DNA from: Bacteroidota bacterium
Lineage (GTDB): Bacteria > Bacteroidota > Bacteroidia > UKL13-3
Direction of reading: 5' to 3'
Assembly: GCA_013298895.1 (NCBI GenBank)
Contig: JAAFJM010000004.1
Span: forward strand, 62,001 to 126,000
Length of the DNA: 64,000 bases
Position 1 is the stretch's first letter; the number at the start of each line of letters is the position of its first letter. The notes beneath the pieces are model-generated. The model saw only the letters and a list, made by a program, of their open reading frames with translations, ran no database searches and had not been told where the DNA came from. The translations under genes were made by a program, and so were the position numbers. Below, piece by piece: positions 8,835 through 16,688 of the stretch.

Positions 8835-9380
8835 ATGTCAAATTTTAACCCATGGCACGATGTAAGTTTTGGTGATGATGCTCCCAATAACGTAACTGCA
8901 ATTATTGAAATACCTAAAGGAAGTAAAGGTAAGTTTGAGCTTGATAAAGATAGTGGAATGTTAAAATTGGATAGGGTTTTATTTTCTGCCGTTCATTATC
9001 CAGCCAATTATGGCTTCATTCCTCAAACTTATTGTGGCGACAAAGATCCTTTGGATATTTTGGTTATTACCTCTATTGAGTTACCTCAGCTCTGTCTAAT
9101 TGATGCCAAGGTAATTGGTGTAATGCGAATGGTAGACCAAGGCGAAGCTGATGATAAAATTATTGCTGTTGCTCAAAACGATATGTCGGTTAATTATATG
9201 AATGATATAAAAGAACTTCCGCCACACACCTTAACAGAAATGCGAAGATTTTTTGAGGACTATAAAAAATTGGAAAATAAGGAAGTAAAAGTGGAAGATT
9301 TTTTAGGAAGAGAGGAAGCTTTGAGGATTATAGAGGAAAGTATTGTTTTATATCGTGAAACTTTTTTACCACATAAATAG
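8835..9380 (+). CDS. ppa: Inorganic pyrophosphatase (family I, soluble)
   Basis: 181 residues. It hydrolyses PPi to 2 Pi and so drives biosynthetic reactions. Motifs visible in order: [17 protein letters not shown], the [25 protein letters not shown] region holding the Asp cluster that binds Mg2+, and [11 protein letters not shown]. Length fits the bacterial family I enzyme. It stands alone with its own -7 element; the ECF sigma gene begins about 40 bp downstream. Confidence 0.95.
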   Translation: MSNFNPWHDVSFGDDAPNNVTAIIEIPKGSKGKFELDKDSGMLKLDRVLFSAVHYPANYGFIPQTYCGDKDPLDILVITSIELPQLCLIDAKVIGVMRMVDQGEADDKIIAVAQNDMSVNYMNDIKELPPHTLTEMRRFFEDYKKLENKEVKVEDFLGREEALRIIEESIVLYRETFLPHK

Positions 9381-9423
9381 AAATTAGTAAATTTATTATC
9401 ATTGCAAACCAAAATATAAAAAC

Positions 9424-9981
9424 CTGAAATTAATACACAAATACAGAACAGAGGAAACATTAGTAGCTGCTTTAAAAGCTAAAAGTAGAGATGCGTTCGA
9501 TTATTTGTATGATAATTATAGCGAGGCTCTTTTTGGTGTTATCAATCGCATTGTTCAATCTGATGAAATTGCAAACGACATTTTACAGGAATCGTTTGTT
9601 AAAATTTGGAAAAACCTTGACTCTTATTCTAGTGAAAAAGGAAGTATTTACACTTGGATGTTAAATGTTTGTCGGAATTTAGCAATCGATACAGTGAGAT
9701 CTAAGGCTTACAAAAATGAAACACAAAACCAAAGTGTAGAGGATTCCGTAAATGATATTGATAAGTCAACACAGGTTTTTGGCAAAGAAGATTTTATTGG
9801 CTTAAAAAAGGTAATTGATAAATTAAGACCAGAATACCTCGAATTAATTAATAAAATTTATTTTGAAGGCTATACACACGATGAGGTTTCTAAGGAATTT
9901 CAAATTCCTTTGGGTACAGTAAAAACAAGAATTAGAGCGGCCATTTTACAATTAAGGGAGGCTTTGAAAGAAAATGAATAA
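9424..9981 (+). CDS. ECF RNA polymerase sigma factor (non-canonical start)
   Basis: Region 2 (AFDYLYDNYSEALFG through TWMLNVCRNLAIDTVRSKAY) and region 4 (LRPEYLELINKIYFEGYTHD, then GTVKTRIRAAILQLREAL) are both clear. The frame is open from 9391 but contains no ATG before region 2. A TTG at 9505 would cut off the first helix. The best-fitting start is CTG at 9424, giving 185 residues beginning LKLIHKYRTEETLVAAL, a typical N-terminus and length. A near-consensus -7 element (TATCATTG, 9397-9404) lies 20 bp before it. The 3' end overlaps the anti-sigma gene by 8 bp, so the two are co-translated. Confidence 0.8.
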   Translation: MKLIHKYRTEETLVAALKAKSRDAFDYLYDNYSEALFGVINRIVQSDEIANDILQESFVKIWKNLDSYSSEKGSIYTWMLNVCRNLAIDTVRSKAYKNETQNQSVEDSVNDIDKSTQVFGKEDFIGLKKVIDKLRPEYLELINKIYFEGYTHDEVSKEFQIPLGTVKTRIRAAILQLREALKENE

Positions 9982-10780
9982 GCAGGATTACATAGAAAGT
10001 GGAATTTTAGAAAGCTATGCATTGGGCATTTGTAGTGATGCTGAAAAAGCAGAGGTAGAGAAAATTTGTGCCGAAAATGCTGATATTAAAGCAGAGCTTT
10101 TAGCTGTTCAATCTGCAGTGTTCTCTTATGGTCAATTACATAAAGTCAAGCCTAAAGCTAATATAAAAGCTAATTTGTTGAATCAATTAGATTTTGAAGA
10201 ACTAATTGAACCAATTAAGCAAGCAGATAAAATAATTCCAATTCAAACCAAAAAATATCCTTTTGCAGTAGCTGCATCGCTTACGTTATTTGGTTTAAGT
10301 TTGATTGGAAACTATGTTACATATTCTAAATATCAAGAGGCGAATGAAAAAATTACAGTTTTAAATGCTGAAAAAACATCATTGGTGAATAATTTTAAAA
10401 AAAACCAAGTAAGGTTAGAAACATTACAAGCAGATTTATTGATTACGAGCAATCCAAATGTTCAAAAAGTAATATTAAAAGGTGTCGAAAAATCGCCTGA
10501 AAGCTTGGTAATGGTTTATTGGAATAAAGAATCGAAAGAAGTTTTTATGGAAGTAAAAAACCTTCCAATTGCTAGTGCTGGAAAACAATATCAGCTTTGG
10601 GCTATAGTGGATGGAAAGCCAGTTAATGCTGGAATGATAATTGAAAACAACGCGGATTCTAGTTTTATAAAAATGAATAGTTTTGAAACGGCACAGGCTT
10701 TTGCCATTACTTTAGAAAATGAAGGTGGAAGTGAAAATCCTACACTTACAGAAATGTATGTATTGGGTGCAACCCTTTAA
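9974..10780 (+). CDS. Anti-sigma factor, RskA-like, membrane-anchored
   Basis: 268 residues. The N-terminus (about 1-90) is a cytoplasmic anti-sigma domain without an obvious zinc HxxxCxxC motif. One membrane segment lies at about 93-113 (FAVAASLTLFGLSLIG), then a coiled stretch, then a periplasmic RskA-type domain including VMVYWNKESKEVFMEVKNLP and YQLWAIVDGKPVNAG. It overlaps the sigma gene and most likely holds that sigma factor at the membrane until a signal arrives. The signal is not evident. A terminator follows. Confidence 0.85.
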   Translation: MNKQDYIESGILESYALGICSDAEKAEVEKICAENADIKAELLAVQSAVFSYGQLHKVKPKANIKANLLNQLDFEELIEPIKQADKIIPIQTKKYPFAVAASLTLFGLSLIGNYVTYSKYQEANEKITVLNAEKTSLVNNFKKNQVRLETLQADLLITSNPNVQKVILKGVEKSPESLVMVYWNKESKEVFMEVKNLPIASAGKQYQLWAIVDGKPVNAGMIIENNADSSFIKMNSFETAQAFAITLENEGGSENPTLTEMYVLGATL

Positions 10781-10828
10781 AAAACTACTTTCGTTTCAAT
10801 TAACTCAACGACCTAAATTATATAATAA

Positions 10829-10866
10829 AAAAGCCGATACAATTTTACTTGTAACGGCTTTATTCA
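10829..10866. terminator. Convergent terminator between anti-sigma and haemoglobin genes
   Basis: Imperfect hairpin: AAAGCCGATAC pairs with GTAACGGCTTT around AATTTTACTT, with A/T runs on both sides. It sits between converging genes and could serve both. Confidence 0.65.
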
Positions 10867-10883
10867 TTTATAAAAAGCAATAT

Positions 10884-11462
10884 TTATTTTTGAACAATAT
10901 CGCTTTGAGTGGTATAAAGTAATGCTACTAAATCGTCAACCAAAGCTTTGTTATTAGCTGAAGTAACACCATTTTGAGCCAATCCCTTTCCAATATCACC
11001 AACAAATTTATCAAAATCAGCCTTATCAATTTTTTGAGCAATTCTACTATGTTGAGCAGGATCATGAGCAGCTTTCATACTTTTGCCTGTGTAGGCATAA
11101 CCACTGTTTTTTGAACCCGTTGCGGTACACATAAAATCGGTAAAGTTTTTACTTAAAGCAGTCAACCCAGATGTATTGGACATGCCTAATTCAGCAAATA
11201 GAACGGGAAAATACTTTGCCATTTGCGGATCAGCAGCTATTACAAAAATAGAACTGTCAACTACTGCCCTAAGCGTTAGCCTGCCCGCCTCGATCATTTT
11301 TCCTGAATTGGCAGGGTCGTTAACCATGGTTGTGCCGCCCACTCTCTCGTAAAGCGAAGGTGTAGGAGTAACTGTTTTTGTTGTTTCCTCTTTTGAGCAA
11401 GATGAATACATAAATGAAGCAGTAATTAAACCTGCTGTAAGAAATAATACACGTTTTTTCAT
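10884..11462 (-). CDS. Lipid-anchored truncated haemoglobin (group 1-like)
   Basis: 192 residues. A lipoprotein signal peptide (MKKRVLFLTAGLITASFMYSSC) puts the acylated Cys at 22. The rest matches truncated haemoglobins: SLYERVGG at the start of the globin, then YAYTGKSMKAAH with the likely proximal His at 133, then DKADFDKFVGDIGKGLAQNGV and a C-terminal helix. Group 1 truncated globins are normally cytoplasmic and bind O2 or NO, so a lipid-anchored, envelope-located form is unusual. It lies 24 bp downstream of a small membrane protein gene and is probably co-transcribed with it. Haem binding is inferred from motif only. Confidence 0.75.
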   Translation of the reverse strand: MKKRVLFLTAGLITASFMYSSCSKEETTKTVTPTPSLYERVGGTTMVNDPANSGKMIEAGRLTLRAVVDSSIFVIAADPQMAKYFPVLFAELGMSNTSGLTALSKNFTDFMCTATGSKNSGYAYTGKSMKAAHDPAQHSRIAQKIDKADFDKFVGDIGKGLAQNGVTSANNKALVDDLVALLYTTQSDIVQK

Positions 11463-11486
11463 AATTTTTAGTTGTTATTTAAGTTA

Positions 11487-11921
11487 TTAAAATTTTGATA
11501 TGTAAGCGGCTATTTTATAGGTTAAAGATGTTTTATCGGTTCCAATTGGGCAACCTGATTTGGCATCAGTTTCATTAACCACGTATCTCACTGCCTTGTA
11601 ATTGCCAAAGGCAATCAATTTATTATACACGTTAAATGAGTTTTGCTTTCCAACCAAATAAGAATACACCAAAATATCATTATCTAAGTTAAAGTATGAG
11701 TTTTCTACACCAGATAATCCATTTACAAAAGCCCTGATTTTATCGGCCTCTTGGGCATCAATATTCTGTTTAAAATCAATTCTACTTAATTGTCTTACTC
11801 TTTCATCTTGGTTTTTAGTTATACGTGTAACCAAATAAATATGAGTAACCAAAACAGCTATTAACACCAAAAATGTAGAGCCAGACCAAATTAATAATTT
11901 AAAAAATTTACCTTTTTTCAT
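11487..11921 (-). CDS. Single-pass membrane protein paired with the truncated haemoglobin
   Basis: 144 residues. One N-terminal membrane segment (about 8-30, LLIWSGSTFLVLIAVLV), then a periplasmic domain of about 110 residues. The region FVNGLSGVENSYFNLDNDILVYSYL recalls a ferredoxin-like heavy-metal-associated fold, but the metal-binding CxxC is absent and only one Cys (in KSGCPIG) is seen. It is the first gene of a two-gene unit with the haemoglobin lipoprotein. I do not recognise a named family. A redox or haem-related partner role is inference from position. Confidence 0.6.
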   Translation of the reverse strand: MKKGKFFKLLIWSGSTFLVLIAVLVTHIYLVTRITKNQDERVRQLSRIDFKQNIDAQEADKIRAFVNGLSGVENSYFNLDNDILVYSYLVGKQNSFNVYNKLIAFGNYKAVRYVVNETDAKSGCPIGTDKTSLTYKIAAYISKF

Positions 11922-12064
11922 AATTTTATTTTTTTGTTTAACTCACTTACGTAAATAAAATTTTGTTGGATTTAGGTAAAAAAATAAATTAACACAAAAA
12001 CAGGTTTTAGTTATTCAAAAAATTGTTTTTCAATAAAATATAATTTGTTTAAAGGGTTTAAAAT

Positions 12065-12094
12065 AAAAAAACCGCTGTTATTAGCGGTTTTTTT
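12065..12094 (-). terminator. Terminator downstream of the lipoprotein pseudogene
   Basis: AAAAAACCGCT and AGCGGTTTTTT pair around a GTTATT loop. It lies 40 bp after the pseudogene stop and still looks intact. Confidence 0.8.
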
Positions 12095-12135
12095 ATTTTG
12101 AGTAAATACGGTAAATACCTAATTTAGAAAAATAC

Positions 12136-12534
12136 TTATTCTAAAGTTGCTTTAGAAGTAGAAGTTTCAGCCAACTTACTTACTCCTTTGTAATAATGAA
12201 ATGCAATTTGACCTGTTTTTATAAATATTTTAGTTTCAATGCTAAAAGTATCTCCGGGGTTTTTAGCCATTACTATTGCAGAAACTTCAATAGGTCTGGG
12301 TTTAGGTGCTTTATTTACAATGATTATTTCTCAACCACTTGGTTTATCGGTTACATTAACCTTTTGATTGTTTTCATCTAAATAATAACCACTCCAGTTT
12401 TGGGCATTGGTAGTGTTCACAACATAGAGAATGCTATCTATTGTGTTATTATTATTGTTATTAGTTGTTGAACGTTGTTTACTACAAGCCTAAAAGCTAC
12501 TTGTAATAATCAATAGTGCAATAATTTTTTTCAT
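12136..12534 (-). pseudogene. Lipoprotein pseudogene with two in-frame stops
   Basis: A 133-codon frame runs from ATG 12534 to TAA 12136. It starts MKKIIALLIITSSF, then TAG (12490-12492), then ACSKQRSTTN, so a stop sits just before the lipobox Cys. A second stop, TGA (12331-12333), interrupts TDKPSG / EIIIVNKAPKPRP. The remaining 65 residues read as normal sheet-rich protein (PIEVSAIVMAKNPGDTFSIE). No frameshift is seen. Both stops are one G-to-A change from TGG (Trp), although Trp before the lipobox is a guess. The intact reading frame and terminator suggest recent inactivation, or a sequencing/assembly problem. Confidence 0.75.
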
Positions 12535-12646
12535 ATATTTTGTTTTGCCTAGCAATATTAATAAACCTTCGTAAAAATACTTTTAAAACAAATTCACAAA
12601 ACGGTTCGTTTCGATATTGAATAACAACAAATTAATACACCAAAAG

Positions 12647-13354
12647 ATGAGTTTTTTAACAGCCGAATGGAACGATTTACTAATGATTAATTATAAAATT
12701 GATAGTAAAATATTAGAAAAATATGTTCCCACAGGAACCGAGTTAGATTTATGGAACAATAACTGTTATGTAAGTTTAATAGGTTTTATGTTCGAAAATG
12801 TAAAAATGTTAGGAGTAAAAGTTCCGTTTCATGTAAATTTTGAAGAAGTAAATTTAAGGTTTTATGTAAAAAAACTAGAGGATGGAAAATGGAAAAGGGG
12901 TGTGGTTTTTATAAAAGAAATTGTACCCAAATTTGCCATTTCGTGGGTAGCTAATTTATTGTATAACGAGCACTATGAAACAAGGCCAATGAGCCATAAA
13001 AATGAAAAGTCGCAGTTAAGTAACTCCTTTTCATACAAATGGAAAAAAGGAAATAAGTGGCACGAAATTGCTGCGCAAACGGCTATTGAAATATTGCCAA
13101 TAGAAACAGGTTCGGAAGCAGAATTTATAACCGAACATTATTTTGGTTATACCAAATACAATGAGGTAAAAACCATTGAATACGAAGTAACTCATCCAAA
13201 GTGGAATCAATATAAACTGATACATTATAAAGTGGATGTTGATTTTGTTTCGGTTTATGGAAATGATTTTGCATTTTTACAAAACCAAGAACCCGATTCG
13301 GCTTTTGTGGCAATTGGTTCGCCCATTACCATTGAACCTAAAAAAACTTTTTGA
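12647..13354 (+). CDS. DUF2071 (YqjF-like) protein
   Basis: 235 residues. The start at 12647 gives MSFLTAEWNDLLMINYKID, the usual N-terminus of DUF2071; a TTG ten codons earlier is less likely. The family consensus is followed through LWNNNCYVSLIGFMFENVKMLG, VNLRFYVKK and HYFGYTKY. The fold is related to acetoacetate decarboxylase, but no catalytic role is established for DUF2071. The next gene starts 4 bp after the stop, so the two are likely translated together. Confidence 0.8.
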   Translation: MSFLTAEWNDLLMINYKIDSKILEKYVPTGTELDLWNNNCYVSLIGFMFENVKMLGVKVPFHVNFEEVNLRFYVKKLEDGKWKRGVVFIKEIVPKFAISWVANLLYNEHYETRPMSHKNEKSQLSNSFSYKWKKGNKWHEIAAQTAIEILPIETGSEAEFITEHYFGYTKYNEVKTIEYEVTHPKWNQYKLIHYKVDVDFVSVYGNDFAFLQNQEPDSAFVAIGSPITIEPKKTF

Positions 13355-13358
13355 TGAA

Positions 13359-14069
13359 ATGAATTTAAGACTTTTCCTTTTTTTAGCTGTTGGCTTTATG
13401 TTTTTTACCGTGTTTGGAACATTGTCGCACGAGTTTGGGCACTTTGCTGTTGCAAGGCTTTTTGGCTATCCTGCTAAAATAAGTTATGGTAGTACTTATA
13501 ATTCTGATGCCAACCTGCGTGCTCAATATGATACCATCATGAAAAAATATGAAAAGGAATATAAAGCAGATTTAGCTTTTCCAGGTAAGGAGAAGTTTGA
13601 ATTAGAAGTTTCAAAATATAAAGCAAATCATATATTTATCATTCTTGGAGGCCCGGTTCAAACATTGCTTACAAGCATTATAGCTTTCATACTAATTTTG
13701 ATAAACATTGAAGCATTTAGGAACCAAAATAATTTGAGTTTTAGTAAATGGCTTTTGGTTTTTTTTGCTTTATTTAGTTTAAGGCAACCTGCAAATTTGT
13801 TTACAGGAATAATAGGGTATTTAATTACGGGTAAGTTTTCAAATGCTAACGATGAAGCCAAAATTGATTTTCTTTTAGCATTACCACCATTTACCAGTTC
13901 TATCATAACTAGCCTTTTAGGTTTAAGTATTTTTGCTTTTATCTTTTTTAAAGTTATTCCAAAACCTGTTAGAATTACCTTTGCTGCTGCTGGTTTGGTG
14001 GGTGGTGTATTCGGTTTTTATTTGTGGTTTTATGTTTTAGGCTCAATTTTATTACCAATTAATTACTAA
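13359..14069 (+). CDS. Multi-pass membrane protein with HExxH motif (M50-like)
   Basis: 236 residues. The start ATG at 13359 follows the DUF2071 stop by 4 bp. HEFGH at residues 24-28 lies in the first hydrophobic region, and GGPVQTLLTSIIAFI follows further on. Both features recall site-2-type membrane metalloproteases (M50), where HExxH chelates zinc and a later motif supplies a third ligand. No clear NPDG motif is seen and the soluble insert (about 45-110) is unusual. About five further membrane segments are visible. Protease function is plausible but unproven. Confidence 0.6.
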   Translation: MNLRLFLFLAVGFMFFTVFGTLSHEFGHFAVARLFGYPAKISYGSTYNSDANLRAQYDTIMKKYEKEYKADLAFPGKEKFELEVSKYKANHIFIILGGPVQTLLTSIIAFILILINIEAFRNQNNLSFSKWLLVFFALFSLRQPANLFTGIIGYLITGKFSNANDEAKIDFLLALPPFTSSIITSLLGLSIFAFIFFKVIPKPVRITFAAAGLVGGVFGFYLWFYVLGSILLPINY

Positions 14070-14124
14070 CTGTTACTGATAATTATCAATCATCAGCAAT
14101 AAACTATTCAATTAATATTGCAAT

Positions 14125-14207
14125 GTCTTTAGGGGTGGCCGTGTAATAACGGCCTGAGATTACACCCTCTGAACCTGATCGAGGTAATGCTCGCGAAGGG
14201 AATAGAC
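14125..14207 (+). ncRNA. TPP (THI-box) riboswitch
   Basis: The conserved core is unmistakable: AGGGGTGGCC, a closed GGCCGT/ACGGCC arm, CTGAGATTACACCC, GAACCTGATC, then GAGGTAATGCTC and GCGAAGGGA. Short outer arms GTCT (14125-14128) and AGAC (14204-14207) pair as P1. It lies 134 bp upstream of a TonB-dependent receptor gene. Thiamine pyrophosphate binding should shut that gene down. The expression platform is unclear; AATGCATTTT and AAAAGTGCATT after P1 may form a hairpin. Confidence 0.95.
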
Positions 14208-14340
14208 CACCAATGCATTTTTTATTATTTAGCTAGCCACAAAAGTGCATTTTGGGTTTTTCATTCAGAGTTAGATAAACAATTTATAGCCACTAACAGC
14301 CCCTGTTTTTGGTTTTGTTTAATCTTTCAATTTAACAAAA

Positions 14341-16521
14341 ATGTTAAAAAAATCTATTGCCGTAGGAACATTTATGGCTGTAAGCCAAATGATTGCTGCA
14401 CAAACGGACAGTTTAAAAACTAAAACTGATCTTCAAGAAGTAGTAGTTATGGGCACAAAAGCCCAAACCAACAATCCAATTACATTTCAAAATTTAAACA
14501 AAAAGGAAATTGACAAACAAAATTTTGGTCAAGATTTACCTTTTTTATTGAACTTAACGCCTTCAACTGTAATTAGTTCTGATGCTGGAGGAGGCGTGGG
14601 TTACACGGGTATTAGAATCAGGGGAACCGATCCAACAAGAACCAATGTAACTATCAATGGAGTTCCAATTAATGATGCTGAAAGCCACGGAATGTATTGG
14701 GTTAATATGCCCGATATGGCATCGTCATCGCAAAATATTCAGGTTCAGCGTGGGGTAGGAACATCGAGTAACGGAGCAGGTGCCTTTGGTGCTAGTATCA
14801 ACGTACAAACTGATGGTTTAAACCCAAATGCTTATGCCGAAATATCGAGTGGTTATGGTTCATTTAATACTTGGAAAAATACAATAAAAGCTGGTTCGGG
14901 ATTATTAACAAACAATTGGGCATTTGATGCACGACTTTCAAAAATAACAAGCGATGGTTTCATAGACCGTGCCAGTTCTGATTTAAAATCGTTTTTTGTT
15001 TCGGCTGCGCATTACGGTAAAAAAAGTATTTTTAAAGTAAACGTGTTTTCTGGCAAGGAAAAAACATATCAAGCTTGGAATGGTGTTTCTGAAGATTTGT
15101 TAAAAGCTGGAAACCGAACCCACAACGATTTTACTTATCCTAATCAAACCGATAATTACCAACAAGATTATTATCAAATGTTTTATACATATCAATTCAA
15201 TAAGCATATAAAGGCAAATGTGGGATTGCATTATACTTATGGCCGTGGTTATTACGAAGAGTATAGAGAAGGAGATAAATTTAGTGCTTATAAGTTAAAA
15301 GATACTTTGTTTGTGTTAACCAATAATGTTATTGATACAGTAACAATGGGTAATTTTGTGCGCAGACGTTGGTTAGATAACGATTTTTATGGAACAGTAT
15401 TTTCGTTTGTTTACGAAAAAAACAAGTTAAATGTAACTGTTGGTGGTGGTGTTAATCAATATGATGGCCGCCATTATGGTGAATTAATTTGGAGCCAATA
15501 CGCTATGGGAGGAAATATTAACCAACATTTTTACGATGGAAAATCGAACAAAACCGATTACAATATTTATGTAAAAACTACATATAAAATTACCGAAAAG
15601 CTAGATGGATTTGTAGATTTACAAGAGCGTGTAATTAATTATAAAACAAGTGGAGAGGATTTTAGTGGAGGTAATTACACTCCTTACAATATCAATTTAA
15701 ACTTTAACTTTTTTAACCCCAAAGCAGGTTTAACATACGCAGTTCAAAAAAATGCAAATGTTTATGCCTATGTGGGCGTTGCAAACAAGGAGCCCGTTCG
15801 TAGCGACATCATTCAAGCAAGTGCCAAAAGTTTACCCAAATCGGAGCAGTTAATTAATTATGAATTTGGTTTTAGAAAAAATTGGAAAAAATCGGCCTTT
15901 ACTGCAAATTTTTATTACATGGATTACAAAGACCAATTGATTACTACAGGTCAAATAAACGATGTAGGTGCATATAACCGAGTAAATGTGCCTAATAGCT
16001 ATCGTGCTGGTGTTGAACTTACTGCAGGTTTGCAATTAATCAAAAATTTAAAGTGGCAAACTACATTTACCTACAGTCAAAATAAAATAAAAGAGTTTAC
16101 AGAATTTGTAGATGATTGGGATAACGGAGGTCAAATTCAAACCCAACATAAAGATGTTAGCATTGCATTTTCCCCTAACATAATTGGCTCATCTATATTT
16201 ACTTATTCGCCATTTGCAAAATGTGACATTGATTTAATTTCGAAATATCTAGGTAAACAATACTTAGATAATACTGAAAATGAAAACCGTAAAATTAATG
16301 CATTTTTTGTGAACGATATTAGATTAACTTATGGTTTAACAGTAAAAGGAATGTTTAAATACATTGGACTAGGCTTACAAGTAAATAATATTTTTAACGA
16401 AAAATATGCGCCTAATGGTTATACTTTCAGTGGTTATAGTGGAGGCGTGCGAGGTGATTACAACTATTATTATCCTCAAGCGGGAACCAATTTTTTAACC
16501 AATTTGGTTTTAAAATTTTAG
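14341..16521 (+). CDS. TonB-dependent outer-membrane receptor, TPP-riboswitch controlled (probable thiamine uptake)
   Basis: 726 residues. A signal peptide (about 1-20, ending IAAQ) precedes a TonB-box-like stretch (LQEVVVMGTKAQ), the plug domain (NLTPSTVISSDAGGG, IRIRGTDPTRTNVTINGVP, NIQVQRGVGTSSNGAGAFG) and a 22-strand-type barrel ending in LVLKF with the terminal aromatic. The TPP riboswitch in its leader points to thiamine or a thiamine precursor as substrate. Riboswitch-controlled receptors of this type are known from Bacteroidota comparative genomics. No inner-membrane transporter or kinase gene follows, so those partners must be encoded elsewhere. A strong hairpin terminator closes the unit. 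Confidence 0.88.
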   Translation: MLKKSIAVGTFMAVSQMIAAQTDSLKTKTDLQEVVVMGTKAQTNNPITFQNLNKKEIDKQNFGQDLPFLLNLTPSTVISSDAGGGVGYTGIRIRGTDPTRTNVTINGVPINDAESHGMYWVNMPDMASSSQNIQVQRGVGTSSNGAGAFGASINVQTDGLNPNAYAEISSGYGSFNTWKNTIKAGSGLLTNNWAFDARLSKITSDGFIDRASSDLKSFFVSAAHYGKKSIFKVNVFSGKEKTYQAWNGVSEDLLKAGNRTHNDFTYPNQTDNYQQDYYQMFYTYQFNKHIKANVGLHYTYGRGYYEEYREGDKFSAYKLKDTLFVLTNNVIDTVTMGNFVRRRWLDNDFYGTVFSFVYEKNKLNVTVGGGVNQYDGRHYGELIWSQYAMGGNINQHFYDGKSNKTDYNIYVKTTYKITEKLDGFVDLQERVINYKTSGEDFSGGNYTPYNINLNFNFFNPKAGLTYAVQKNANVYAYVGVANKEPVRSDIIQASAKSLPKSEQLINYEFGFRKNWKKSAFTANFYYMDYKDQLITTGQINDVGAYNRVNVPNSYRAGVELTAGLQLIKNLKWQTTFTYSQNKIKEFTEFVDDWDNGGQIQTQHKDVSIAFSPNIIGSSIFTYSPFAKCDIDLISKYLGKQYLDNTENENRKINAFFVNDIRLTYGLTVKGMFKYIGLGLQVNNIFNEKYAPNGYTFSGYSGGVRGDYNYYYPQAGTNFLTNLVLKF

Positions 16522-16537
16522 TTTAGCATTAAATAAT

Positions 16538-16581
16538 AACACAAAAGGTCATTAGGAAAATTTCTAATGACCTTTTGTGTT
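16538..16581 (+). terminator. Terminator of the TonB receptor gene
   Basis: A perfect 18-bp hairpin: AACACAAAAGGTCATTAG and its complement around an 8-nt loop. Confidence 0.85.
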
Positions 16582-16688
16582 AAGCTATCGAAACTATATT
16601 TTTTTTTATGCGAATAATTAGGAATTTGATCACTTATTATTAGTTAAAATTTTCATTAATTGCTTTGAAAATAACGCAATTAAAATAA

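Noticed and set aside
12331-12492. Selenocysteine or pyrrolysine recoding in the lipoprotein frame
   Set aside because: Two different stop codons in one short gene, one inside the signal peptide, with no hairpin element; both codons end other genes normally.
14187-14423. A small gene overlapping the TPP riboswitch
   Set aside because: It starts inside the riboswitch core, lies in another frame from the receptor and has no family-like sequence.
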